Part shown: piece by piece, positions 7,585 through 15,099 of the stretch
How positions within the stretch are numbered: position 1 is the stretch's first letter
Layout: each line of letters begins with the position of its first letter
Assembly: GCA_052400685.1 (NCBI GenBank)
Contig: JBQTGJ010000007.1
DNA: 64,000 bases
DNA from: CAZHHH01 sp052400685
GTDB lineage: Bacteria > Bacteroidota > Bacteroidia > Bacteroidales > Marinilabiliaceae
Direction: 5' to 3' (one strand)
Notes under the pieces: model-generated
The model's database searches: none
Told to the model about the DNA's origin: nothing
The model's input: the letters and a program-made list of their open reading frames with translations, nothing else
Position numbers and translations under genes: made by a program

Positions 7585-7959
7585 ATGAAGACAATATTGT
7601 ATATGACCTTGTTTGGTTTGATTTTTAGCTCTTGTGGTAGCAGTAAAGTAGTTACTTATTTAAAAGACTGTGAAAAGACGAGAAATGAACAAAAGGAGAC
7701 GTACTGTCTCACTTCTGTAGATAACCTAAAAACTAAACTACCAACTAATGATGTAGTATATTATTTAGGCACAGATAGTGAATACCATTATTTGAAATAT
7801 CATTACAGAACAATGTTATTTTCATATGACAAAACTGCGAAATGGGCAGTAATGGGATTTAAAATTGAGAAGCAAGAATATGAACCTGCTGAACATATTG
7901 ATTATAAGACAATGGCTATTAAAAAAGATAATTATCTTATAAAAGTCAAGGACTTATAA
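7585..7959 (+). CDS. Small lipoprotein, possible immunity protein for the RHS tip
   Basis: 124-residue protein with a lipoprotein signal (hydrophobic residues 4-14 and the lipobox FSSC, Cys17), so it should be anchored to a membrane facing the periplasm. The mature part (DCEKTRNEQKETYCLTS..., AKWAVMGFKIEKQEYE) has no motif I recognise. It starts 4 bases after the RHS tip, and a strong terminator follows its stop, so tip and lipoprotein form a pair. Periplasmic anchoring would suit immunity against an effector acting there; that role is an inference from position alone. Confidence 0.6.
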   Translation: MKTILYMTLFGLIFSSCGSSKVVTYLKDCEKTRNEQKETYCLTSVDNLKTKLPTNDVVYYLGTDSEYHYLKYHYRTMLFSYDKTAKWAVMGFKIEKQEYEPAEHIDYKTMAIKKDNYLIKVKDL

Positions 7960-7962
7960 AAT

Positions 7963-7992
7963 AAAAAAGCCCAATTGCACGGGCTTTTTTAA
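7963..7992. terminator. Bidirectional terminator
   Basis: AAAAAAGCCC, loop AATTGCAC, then GGGCTTTTTT: perfect 10-bp stem with A and T tracts, serving both the plus-strand lipoprotein gene and the minus-strand toxin gene that ends inside it. Confidence 0.9.
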
Positions 7993-8246
7993 TAATGTCC
8001 TTTAAGCGAATGCACGATAATTTTATCGTCAAACACTTCGTATACGATGCGGTGTTCTTTGTTTATCCTGCGAGACCAACAGCCAGTAAGATTATACTTT
8101 AGGGCTTCCGGCTTTCCAATACCTTCAAAAGGGCTTTGGGTAATAGCTTCAATGAGTTTGCGGATTTTCTTTAAAATGGAAGCGTTGCCGGATTTTTTCC
8201 AGTAATCTATATCTTCTTTGGCTTGCAGGGTATATTCTATTTCCAT
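7989..8246 (-). CDS. YoeB-like endoribonuclease toxin (module 2)
   Basis: 85-residue toxin of the Txe/YoeB family, which cleaves mRNA at the ribosome. It shows the whole family pattern: AKEDIDYWKKSGNASILKKI, LIEAITQSPFEGIGKPEAL, NLTGCWSRRINKEHRIVYEV and the terminal VHSLKGHY, with the catalytic-region Glu, Arg and His-Tyr residues present. Length matches the family (84-86). It overlaps the antitoxin gene by 10 bases, implying coupled translation, and ends within the bidirectional terminator at 7963-7992. This is the second of three toxin/antitoxin/XRE modules in the zone. Confidence 0.93.
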   Translation of the reverse strand: MEIEYTLQAKEDIDYWKKSGNASILKKIRKLIEAITQSPFEGIGKPEALKYNLTGCWSRRINKEHRIVYEVFDDKIIVHSLKGHY

Positions 8247-8443
8247 ATATCGTCAAGGTCAATCTTAACGGTCTTACCTTCGGCAGCCTGTTTGCGGCTT
8301 TTTTTTATTTTATCCACAAACTCAGGGTCGTAAGGCGAATCTTTTGCAACCTCGAACTTAATCTTCAAAGCTTCGAAGAAAGCCTTGATAACGTTCATTT
8401 CATGTGCGTTCGATGGATGTACAATAATATCTTGTGTTTTCAT
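8237..8443 (-). CDS. Antitoxin of module 2 (DUF2683-like)
   Basis: 68-residue protein: VHPSNAHEMNVIKAFFEALKIKFEV, then DPEFVDKIKKSRKQAAEGKTVKID and an acidic end DLDDIWK. This matches the small DUF2683-type antitoxins often paired with YoeB toxins in Bacteroidota. It overlaps the toxin start by 10 bases and lies 18 bases downstream of the XRE gene, forming a three-gene operon on the minus strand. The C-terminal acidic end probably neutralises the toxin. Confidence 0.85.
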   Translation of the reverse strand: MKTQDIIVHPSNAHEMNVIKAFFEALKIKFEVAKDSPYDPEFVDKIKKSRKQAAEGKTVKIDLDDIWK

Positions 8444-8461
8444 AATACTGTCATTTTAAAT

Positions 8462-8806
8462 TTAAGATGCTGCAATATTTTTAAGTTTTATTGATTTAAT
8501 AAACCCGTCAATAACCGAAAGGATATGGCCTTTGTCGGTAGCCTCCATTTTTTCAATTTCGGAGAGACGTTTAAGCATCTCCGGGTTTTTAAATAAATCT
8601 TCCTGTTCAGTATCGCCAAGCAAGTAGCCAACAGTAGTGTTTAGAATCTTTGCAATTTTTTTAGCTGCATCAATAGAAGGTGTCATTTCATCACGTTCAT
8701 ACCTTCCGATAACCGATGTTGAAGTACTCAAAGCTTTTGCCAGTTCTGTTTGAGACATTTTAATTGCTTTCCGTAAAGCAGCTATTTTTTTACCAAAAGT
8801 ATTCAT
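8462..8806 (-). CDS. XRE-family transcriptional regulator (module 2)
   Basis: 114-residue helix-turn-helix protein: KIAALRKAIKMSQTELAKAL, STSTSVIGRYERDEM, PSIDAAKKIAKILNTTVGYL, and a C-terminal segment EMLKRLSEIEKMEATDKGHI like that of the module 1 regulator (same total length). It heads the YoeB operon and probably represses it. Upstream (8807-8964) is a short AT-rich promoter region, beyond which lies a truncated primase gene. Confidence 0.88.
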   Translation of the reverse strand: MNTFGKKIAALRKAIKMSQTELAKALSTSTSVIGRYERDEMTPSIDAAKKIAKILNTTVGYLLGDTEQEDLFKNPEMLKRLSEIEKMEATDKGHILSVIDGFIKSIKLKNIAAS

Positions 8807-8964
8807 AATAAAAACCTTTATCAGGGCTTAAAAAGCCCTTGTTCTTAGTTCTTTTGCAAATATATAAACCTTATAGGGGATAAAAAAGTTTAATATAGTT
8901 TTGTTAGTATTTGGTACTTCTGACTTGAATAAGAGCTAAAAATAAAATTTAACTTTTTTTTGTC

Positions 8965-9120
8965 ATGGCAATAGGCGACATAAAACAAAGGCTTTCGATA
9001 CTCACAGTTTTACAGCATTACAACCTCAAGTCCGACCGGAACCACCAAATAAAATGCCCTTTCCATGAGGACGATAAACCAAGCTTCCGTATTTATGCCG
9101 ACACAAACACTTTCCATTAA
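8965..9120 (+). pseudogene. DNA primase (CHC2 zinc-finger) N-terminal fragment
   Basis: ATG at 8965 opens MAIGDIKQRLSIL, followed by HYNLKSD and CPFHEDDKPSF, the beginning of a CHC2-type zinc finger (C-x2-H) of DnaG-like primases carried by plasmids and conjugative elements. The frame stops after 51 residues, TNTFH, exactly where the second half of the zinc finger (CFGC) would be expected, and unrelated DNA begins. This is a clean truncation left by a mobile element, upstream of a second RHS fragment. Confidence 0.75.
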
Positions 9121-9161
9121 AGTAAATTTGTAATTCGAACCCAATCATTCCAATTACCCCC

Positions 9162-9468
9162 GAAAACTTCATTATATTCACAGAGGCAACGGCCTGGCTG
9201 CCATTTATGTGCAGAATAGCAATACCGACACTCTTTATTACACATACAATAATTAGTGCTTGCAAGAAAAGAACGGTATGCTTACGACCCCTGGGGCCTG
9301 CGAAAGAATCCTACCAACTGGTCGCAGTTGGACAGCCGGCCATCCTTTTTGTTCAGCCGTGGCTATACCCTGCACGAGCATTTGGATGGTTATGGGTTAA
9401 TCAACATGAATGGACGGGTTTATGATCCCCCTCATGGGGCAGTTTTTGAGTCCGGACTTCATTTTTAA
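9162..9468 (+). pseudogene. Second RHS core fragment
   Basis: Near-identical to part of the RHS remnant at 6106-6560: KLHYIHRGNGLAAIYVQNSNT, YYTYNN, RYAYDPWGLRKNPTNWSQLD, GYTLHEHLDGYGLINMNGRVYDP. Here the Trp codon (TGG) that is a stop in the first copy is intact. The stretch between YYTYNN and RYAYDP is deleted, leaving the same extra bases TTAGTGCTTGCAAGAAAAG, and the frame is lost after VYDP. No tip follows. It must share ancestry with the first copy after that copy had already been disturbed. Confidence 0.85.
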
Positions 9469-9480
9469 TCGTTCTTTTTA

Positions 9481-9788
9481 TTATTTTATTTTCCTAAGCT
9501 TTCTGACTTTTGAAGCCCTTCGGCTACCTTGAATAATACCAGGAATAACAGTTTTGGAGACTTTAATTTTGTAGATGATAAGCCAATTCATGCAAACAGC
9601 TTTGCGGTATATTTTGGTTTTAGTTGGAATTTCTTCGCATTCCCGAAATGCTAAGGGGTTTTGTTCAATGCGGTCTATGACCTCAAATATTTTATTACCG
9701 ACACAGATAGCGTTTAAAGTTGGTGTTTGATGTAAGCAATGTAGCCCGTAATAATATTAATATTTTGGAGGGCGTTTTCGGTTACTCT
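9481..9788 (-). pseudogene. ParE-like toxin, frameshifted (module 3)
   Basis: The minus strand encodes TENALQNINIITGYIAYIKH in one frame and, after a shift near 9730, NKIFEVIDRIEQNPLAFREC, IPTKTKIYRKAVCMNWLIYK, VIPGIIQGSRRASKVRKLRK in another, ending at the TAA at 9481-9483. This is the full length of a ParE toxin split by a frameshift, with no good start codon. It lies directly downstream of the antitoxin at 9788-10039, so it is the dead toxin of a third module. Confidence 0.75.
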
Positions 9789-10039
9789 TAACGAGCCAGC
9801 TTTTGGAGCTTTTCCTTTTGTGTTGCCCATCGTTGTTTGGCTTCAGTTAAACTTACAGTAGGAGAATCTTCCGTGTACTCGACCCACTTTTTAAAATCTT
9901 GCTCGCTTATTGGTTCACCAGGCAAAGCATATGAATTTAAATCGGGTTCTTTTACAATCCGAATCAAATGTTTATGCTCTAAGTCCTGTAAAGCCTTTAA
10001 AGAGTTATTATTTGTAAGTTCTATTGTTACTGTTTGCAT
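9788..10039 (-). CDS. Antitoxin of module 3 (toxin partner broken)
   Basis: 83-residue protein from the Met at 10039 (MQTVTIELTNNNSLKALQDL), ending WATQKEKLQKLAR. A longer frame opens at 10099, but the shorter start gives the usual antitoxin N-terminus. This is the common Bacteroidota ParE antitoxin type, and it precedes the frameshifted toxin. With the toxin broken it may be a relic without function, or still neutralise a toxin elsewhere. Downstream order matches the other two modules. Confidence 0.75.
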   Translation of the reverse strand: MQTVTIELTNNNSLKALQDLEHKHLIRIVKEPDLNSYALPGEPISEQDFKKWVEYTEDSPTVSLTEAKQRWATQKEKLQKLAR

Positions 10040-10592
10040 AAGATAGTTTTTTACATTGAATAAGCTTGCCTTGCTTTGGCATTCCTTGAAAAGTGACAAT
10101 CAGAAAACAAAGCTTTTCAATATTGTTTTGGATCTGTTTGGTGCATGCTCGGGATAATAAAGTCACTTTATTTGAGTCAGATTAAATAGAACGAACGACT
10201 TCGTTACGCTCATACTTCTCTATAGTCAGGAGAGAAGCTTCTGTCGCTTTAGCCAATTTGGTTTGAGACTAATTTTCAGACAGTTTTTTCAGTATTCGAT
10301 GGAATTCCTATGCAGGAATTCAAAAAGAGAGCTATTCGAGAGCAAATAGGCTAACGCCAATGATCTTCATTTGCGAGTATGCTATGCCATTTTGAAGCTT
10401 GTTTTCTACGCTTCAGCCAGTAATGCTCGCCGTGTAACCATACTCTTATTAGTTTTGTTCCAACGATCCGGGATTATCCGCAAATCATACGGGAAATAAC
10501 ATTGCATGGGCCTAAAACTTGCTATGTCGAACTTCGATTTGAAATTGGATACCGCATGTAATGGGATCTTATAAGAATGAAATAGAAAATAT
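10040..10592. other. Decayed DNA between module 3 and the phosphoesterase gene
   Basis: Apart from the XRE remnant at 10182-10298 nothing coding was recognised. A short perfect palindrome GAATTCCTATGCAGGAATTC occurs at about 10310-10330. The stretch is probably degenerate coding DNA. Confidence 0.5.
10182..10298 (-). pseudogene. XRE regulator remnant (module 3)
   Basis: Minus-strand reading gives RILKKLSEN, a stop, then SQTKLAKATEASLLTIEKYERNEV. This is recognisably a helix-turn-helix of the same type as the two intact XRE genes (SQTELAKAL...GRYERDEM). Both ends are missing. It lies upstream of the antitoxin, where the other modules carry their XRE gene. Confidence 0.6.
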
Positions 10593-11405
10593 ATGGTGAG
10601 AGTTTTACAAATATTACGGTGTATATCTTTTGTCGTCCTGGTTTTTCTTTGGTCTTGTGATAATTTAATTGAATACAGCCCCTACATGTCAAGTGTTGAA
10701 TCATCGGATAGCGATTTAAATGCAAAGGCACTTGAAGTGATTCAGCATGAAGGCACAGAAGATTTTGCCCCCTTTTCAATAGGGCTTTTTGGGGATACCC
10801 ACACTTATTACGACGATTTTGAAAAGCAGGTACGGTATTTTAACCGAAAGGACAGTCTTGATTTTGTTGTGCACATGGGTGATCTGACTTTAAGCGGTAT
10901 ATACAGGGAATTTATGTGGTTTCGGGATATTTCCGCCAAGTTGGATCATCCACTCATTACTTTAATTGGGAACCATGACTACCTGTCTAATGGGGAGTTT
11001 TTGTACAATGAAATGTTCGGATCCTTTAATTTCACCATGGTATATAACAATTGCCTTTTTGTTTTTTTTGATGATGTTATCTGGGAGAAGAATGTGGAGG
11101 ATCCGGATTTTGATTGGTTAGAGGCAGTTTTAAAAGACAGCGAGGATTACAAGTATCGTTTTGTGTTTGCGCATATTCCTCCTTGGGATAGTTCCTTTAG
11201 CCGTGGTAACGAATACTATTTTAACCAGGTGATGGTTAAACACAATGTAGACTTGTCTTTGCACGGACACACGCACAATTTCTATTATGGTAAAAAATAC
11301 TCGTCAGGGCCTTTTTATTTTACTTCTTCAAGTAGTGAAAAGAACGAAGTCTTTATTTTGGATGTGGATGAAGACGGGTTTGAGATTAGAACAGAAAATA
11401 TTTAG
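10593..11405 (+). CDS. Metallophosphoesterase lipoprotein
   Basis: 270-residue calcineurin-like phosphoesterase with a lipoprotein signal (hydrophobic residues 11-19, WSC at 20-22), so probably facing the periplasm. All five metal motifs are visible: GDTH, VVHMGD, GNHD, VFAHIPPW and GHTH. These bind the two catalytic metals of a phosphodiesterase/monoesterase. The substrate cannot be read. It lies at the right edge of the accessory zone; an OMP-like gene follows 11 bases after its stop and is probably co-transcribed. Confidence 0.88.
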   Translation: MVRVLQILRCISFVVLVFLWSCDNLIEYSPYMSSVESSDSDLNAKALEVIQHEGTEDFAPFSIGLFGDTHTYYDDFEKQVRYFNRKDSLDFVVHMGDLTLSGIYREFMWFRDISAKLDHPLITLIGNHDYLSNGEFLYNEMFGSFNFTMVYNNCLFVFFDDVIWEKNVEDPDFDWLEAVLKDSEDYKYRFVFAHIPPWDSSFSRGNEYYFNQVMVKHNVDLSLHGHTHNFYYGKKYSSGPFYFTSSSSEKNEVFILDVDEDGFEIRTENI

Positions 11406-11416
11406 TACTGTTGTTT

Positions 11417-12076
11417 ATGAGGAATTGCCTGTTTTATATGTTTTTTTTGCTGCCACCTTCTTTGGTTATGGCGGGCGACAAGTCTTCGTCGTCGACGGAT
11501 GGCGTAAGCTTGACTGGTTCTGCAAACCCAATGCTCTTGGTCATAAGGAAGGATACTCTTCATATTAAACGATCATGGTTTAAACCTGATTATTTTAAGG
11601 TGCAGTATGCTGGATTAATAGGTTTTATGTCAGTAGGTGCAGGTTATAATTTTTCACCGAGGTATGATGCCACTTTGTTTTACGGCCTCCTTTCTAGTGA
11701 CCTGGGTGGAAGTTGTGTCACGGTACATACAGTGTCTTTGAAAAACAGTTGGGATTTATTTAAACCCGGGCTTCTGGGTAATATTACTCCTAAGGCTGGC
11801 GTGTCAATTAATTGGGGTAATACCAATAATACTTTTCGTCGACTGCCACCGCATTATCCTGAAAAATATTATTTTCAAAATAAGGTTCATCTTGCACCTT
11901 TTTGGGGGGCGGAATGGAAAATTAGCTTGCCTGCGGGGTGCACTTTTAAATCCATTGGTATATATGGAGAGATGAGTACTTTGGATGCATATATACTTGA
12001 GTTCTTTAGGACTAAGTATGTAACTATTGACAAAATATGGAATTTGTCTTTGGGTATTACGTTGTATTTGAAATAG
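11417..12076 (+). CDS. Putative outer-membrane or secreted beta-rich protein
   Basis: 219 residues from the ATG at 11417 (a TTG two codons earlier is less likely), with a signal peptide (hydrophobic residues 5-15, cleavage near VMAG). The mature part has alternating aromatic and Gly patterns (VQYAGLIGFMSVGAGYNFSP, LFYGLLSSDLGG, WNLSLGITLYLK) and ends in a hydrophobic/aromatic strand, all consistent with a small outer-membrane beta-barrel. No specific family was recognised. It follows the phosphoesterase by 11 bases and both may act at the envelope. Confidence 0.65.
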   Translation: MRNCLFYMFFLLPPSLVMAGDKSSSSTDGVSLTGSANPMLLVIRKDTLHIKRSWFKPDYFKVQYAGLIGFMSVGAGYNFSPRYDATLFYGLLSSDLGGSCVTVHTVSLKNSWDLFKPGLLGNITPKAGVSINWGNTNNTFRRLPPHYPEKYYFQNKVHLAPFWGAEWKISLPAGCTFKSIGIYGEMSTLDAYILEFFRTKYVTIDKIWNLSLGITLYLK

Positions 12077-12503
12077 TGGAAGTGATTGTAAATGGACCGT
12101 AAAATGACGGGATCATTTCTTTTCCTGTTAAATTATTTTTTTAGAGCGATACAATCATTTGACCCGGTAAAGAGGAATTTTTTTGGACATAATACCGGAG
12201 TAGGCGGACGTTCCATTATTCTGAAGTGTGCACAGCTGGTCATGGTACATGGTAAAAGGGAAGCTGAATAAACGGTGACTGACCGAAATACCTGTTTCAT
12301 AGTAATAGCGGTTGGCGATGGTGTTTTTAATAATTATAGTCCACCCTCTTTTTTGATTCCCCATATTTTTATCTAAAATGCTATAAAGCTGAATTTTTGA
12401 CTTATTTTTGTGGTTCTGATTAAATGAATGCAATCGTTCAACAGTCAGATTGTTTTTTTGAACAGATATAGAAAATAATATAACAGATTAAAAGAAAGGC
12501 TTT
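12077..12503. other. Gene-free stretch before glyS
   Basis: 427 bases. A weak hairpin AAATGA-CGGGA-TCATTT followed by CTTTTCC near 12102-12125 could end the preceding operon. A 92-codon minus-strand frame here was not accepted as a gene. The last ~60 bases are AT-rich and probably hold the glyS promoter. Confidence 0.5.
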
Positions 12504-14063
12504 ATGGCTCAGGAAGATGTGTTTAAGAAACTGGTAGCGCACTGTAAGGAGTATGGTTTCGTGTTTCAGAGCAGTGAGATTTACGATGGTTTGAGCGCTG
12601 TGTACGACTATGGTCAGTACGGTGTTGAGTTAAAAAATAACATCAAAAAATATTGGTGGGATTCAATGGTGTTGCTGCACGATAATGTGGTTGGCCTTGA
12701 TTCGGCTATCTTTATGCACCCCACGGTATGGAAAGCTTCGGGTCATGTGGATGCCTTTAACGATCCGTTAATCGATAACAAGGATAGTAAGAAACGCTAT
12801 CGGGCCGACGTGCTGATTGAGGATTTGATGGCTAAGTACGATGCCAAAATTAATAAAGAGGTGGAGAAGGCTGCCAAACGGTTTGGTGACAGCTTCGATG
12901 AGAAGATGTATCGTGAGACCAATCCGCGTGTCCTGGAACATCTTGCAAAGAAAGAAGAAATTCATCAGCGTTTTGTAAAGGCGCTTAACGATAACGATCT
13001 GAACGAATTGCGTCAGATTATTGTGGATTACGACGTGGTATGTCCGGTGTCAGGCACTAAAAACTGGACCGAAGTGCGACAGTTTAACCTCATGTTTTCA
13101 ACCGATATGGGTTCTACTGCCGAAGGGGCCATGAAAATATTTCTGCGCCCCGAGACGGCTCAGGGTATTTTTGTGAATTTCCTGAACGTACAGAAAACAG
13201 GACGTATGAAGTTGCCCTTTGGAATTGCACAGATCGGAAAGGCTTTTCGTAACGAAATAGTGGCCCGTCAGTTTATCTTTCGCATGCGGGAGTTTGAACA
13301 GATGGAAATGCAATTTTTTGTGCAGCCGGGTGAAGAACTAAAATGGTTTGAGAAATGGAAGGCAACCCGTATGAAATGGCATAAAGCTCTGGGTATGGGT
13401 GACCAAAAATACCGTTTCCATGACCACGACAAACTGGCTCATTATGCCAATGCTGCTACAGATATTGAGTACGAAATGCCATTTGGTTTTAAAGAAGTGG
13501 AAGGGATTCATTCGCGCACTGACTTTGATTTGTCGCAGCACCAGAAGTATTCAGGCAAAAAAATTGCCTATTTCGATCCGGAACGTGGTGAAAGTTATGT
13601 GCCTTATGTTATTGAAACTTCCATTGGTGTGGACCGCATGTTTTTGAGTGTTATGGCGGGAGCCTATTGCGAAGATGTTGTGGAAGGTAAGAACGGTAGC
13701 CGTGAGTCGCGCGTGGTATTGAAATTACCGCCCGTTTTGGCGCCTGTGAAACTGGCTGTTTTGCCACTGGTGAAAAAAGATGGTCTGCCCGAAGTCGCCC
13801 GCGATATTGTGAACGACCTGAAGTTCCATTTTAACTGTCAGTACGATGAAAAAGATTCCATCGGAAAACGTTACCGTCGTCAGGATGCCATTGGTACGCC
13901 TTTCTGTATTACCATCGACCATCAGACCATGGAAGATAAAACAGTGACCATTCGTTATCGCGATACCATGGAGCAGCAACGTGTGAATATTGCAGACCTT
14001 AAAGGTCTTATTTCCGATAAGGTGAGCATGACGGAGTTGTTTAAGAAGATACAGGCTGAATAA
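12504..14063 (+). CDS. glyS: Glycyl-tRNA synthetase, single-chain type
   Basis: Class II synthetase charging tRNA-Gly. The 519-residue product is the homodimeric (eukaryote/archaea-like) form used by Bacteroidota, not the alpha2beta2 bacterial form. Landmarks: EDVFKKLVAHCKEYGFVFQS at the N-terminus; PETAQGIFVNF; FGIAQIGKAFRNEI (class II motif 2 region); EFEQMEMQFFV; YVIETSIGVDRMFL (motif 3); and an anticodon-binding domain from APVKLAVLPLVKKDGL to the end. Length is normal for the group. It stands alone, with a terminator downstream at 14199-14233. Confidence 0.97.
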   Translation: MAQEDVFKKLVAHCKEYGFVFQSSEIYDGLSAVYDYGQYGVELKNNIKKYWWDSMVLLHDNVVGLDSAIFMHPTVWKASGHVDAFNDPLIDNKDSKKRYRADVLIEDLMAKYDAKINKEVEKAAKRFGDSFDEKMYRETNPRVLEHLAKKEEIHQRFVKALNDNDLNELRQIIVDYDVVCPVSGTKNWTEVRQFNLMFSTDMGSTAEGAMKIFLRPETAQGIFVNFLNVQKTGRMKLPFGIAQIGKAFRNEIVARQFIFRMREFEQMEMQFFVQPGEELKWFEKWKATRMKWHKALGMGDQKYRFHDHDKLAHYANAATDIEYEMPFGFKEVEGIHSRTDFDLSQHQKYSGKKIAYFDPERGESYVPYVIETSIGVDRMFLSVMAGAYCEDVVEGKNGSRESRVVLKLPPVLAPVKLAVLPLVKKDGLPEVARDIVNDLKFHFNCQYDEKDSIGKRYRRQDAIGTPFCITIDHQTMEDKTVTIRYRDTMEQQRVNIADLKGLISDKVSMTELFKKIQAE

Positions 14064-14117
14064 TTTCAGGATGAGGTGTTGTCTGGATATTTTTTCATGG
14101 AGCACATTCTTAATATT

Positions 14118-14178
14118 GCCTGTCCGTAAAATTCGGATTTTTCGATAGCGCAAGCATAACGCAGAGTCTGGACTATAT
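14118..14178. mobile_element. Decayed copy of the dispersed palindromic repeat
   Basis: CCTGTCCGTAAAATTCGGAT, then AGCGCAAGCATAACGCAGAG and TCTGGACTATATG match the left and right parts of subfamily 1 with the centre lost. Confidence 0.5.
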
Positions 14179-14198
14179 GTTTTGATTTTGTATAAAAA

Positions 14199-14233
14199 TA
14201 AAAAGACGTCCCCCGGGGCGTCTTTTTTAGTAT
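14199..14233. terminator. Bidirectional terminator after glyS
   Basis: AAAAAGACG(T)CCCC and GGGGCGTCTTTTTT form a GC-rich stem with T tracts on both strands, between glyS (plus) and the methyltransferase gene (minus). Confidence 0.85.
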
Positions 14234-14335
14234 TGCGTATCCTTTAATCTTTTCTGAAAGTCAAAATCAACACCTGATCCGGTAGCTTAATCCGATTTAT
14301 TTGTCAGGAAATTTTTGTCGCAGATAGGAAAATCA

Positions 14336-14980
14336 TCAATTATTCCACACCACATTTTTTTGTAGAATGATGACGTTGTCGCCGTTGTCATGAAGTATGG
14401 AAAATCCATATTTTTTGCAGATGTAGTTAAAAGTGTCTTTGTGGAAGAAAACGACATGGGTATTGTCACGAACATACCACCATGTTTTAAAGTCGGTGGT
14501 TTCGTCCCAACGCTGGGTCATAATGGTGAGCACCCCATCGGGAATAAGCAGGGAAGTGATGAGCCTTAGCTCGCGGGCCGGTTCAAAGAAATGTTCGAAG
14601 CTCTCGGTGGCAATAATAAACTCTTTGCGTTCGTCGGGTAACTCCGGGAAAAAGTAAGGATCATAGTTTTCACAGTCAAAACCGGCCTTTTGAATCATCG
14701 ACGACAGAACCGGTGTTGGTCCGCAGCCAAAGTCCAGACCTGCCGCTCCTGCTCCAAGATGAGGGATTGTGGGTTTCAATGCTTTATCTAGAAAGTTGAG
14801 GTATCCATCTTCATCCTGCGAATTGTGATGTTGTGTGTATCGGTGTTTTTCTTCTTCGCTGGTGGGGTAAAAGGCCGTATCCTTAAAAATGAGTTGGCAA
14901 TGGGGACACTGCCAAAATAAAATATCCTGAAGACCTTTAAACGATGTGGCTTCTGTGTTATTACAAAGCGGACAAGTCAT
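14336..14980 (-). CDS. Zinc-ribbon class I SAM-dependent methyltransferase
   Basis: 214-residue protein. Residues 1-35 form a Cys4 zinc ribbon (CPLCNN and CPHC), followed by a Rossmann methyltransferase domain with motif I AAGLDFGCGPTPVLSSMI, motif II-like YDPYFFPEL, ATESFEHFFEP and GVLTIMTQRW. The architecture matches the methyltransferase/zinc-ribbon proteins related to the RlmA/UbiE-like families, but the substrate is unknown. It stands alone with its own promoter (15025-15054), and converges on glyS. Confidence 0.85.
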   Translation of the reverse strand: MTCPLCNNTEATSFKGLQDILFWQCPHCQLIFKDTAFYPTSEEEKHRYTQHHNSQDEDGYLNFLDKALKPTIPHLGAGAAGLDFGCGPTPVLSSMIQKAGFDCENYDPYFFPELPDERKEFIIATESFEHFFEPARELRLITSLLIPDGVLTIMTQRWDETTDFKTWWYVRDNTHVVFFHKDTFNYICKKYGFSILHDNGDNVIILQKNVVWNN

Positions 14981-15024
14981 GATGTCGTTATTTATTAATG
15001 GGCTGGTTGTTAATTTTATCCGCG

Positions 15025-15054
15025 CAAAAGTAGTAACAAATATTTTATGTGCAA
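15025..15054 (-). promoter_or_regulatory. Promoter for the zinc-ribbon methyltransferase
   Basis: On the minus strand, a TACTTTTG -7 box (15025-15032) and a TTG (15052-15054) 19 bases upstream match the Bacteroidota consensus. It sits 45 bases before the ATG. Confidence 0.5.
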
Positions 15055-15099
15055 CGTCCTGTCTTGATTTACTTTGAAAAGAGTTACTGTTTGTTTATG

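Noticed and set aside
12155..12433. 92-codon minus-strand frame between the OMP-like gene and glyS
   Set aside because: No recognisable motif or good ribosome-binding site, and a composition like non-coding DNA. It would overlap the glyS promoter region.
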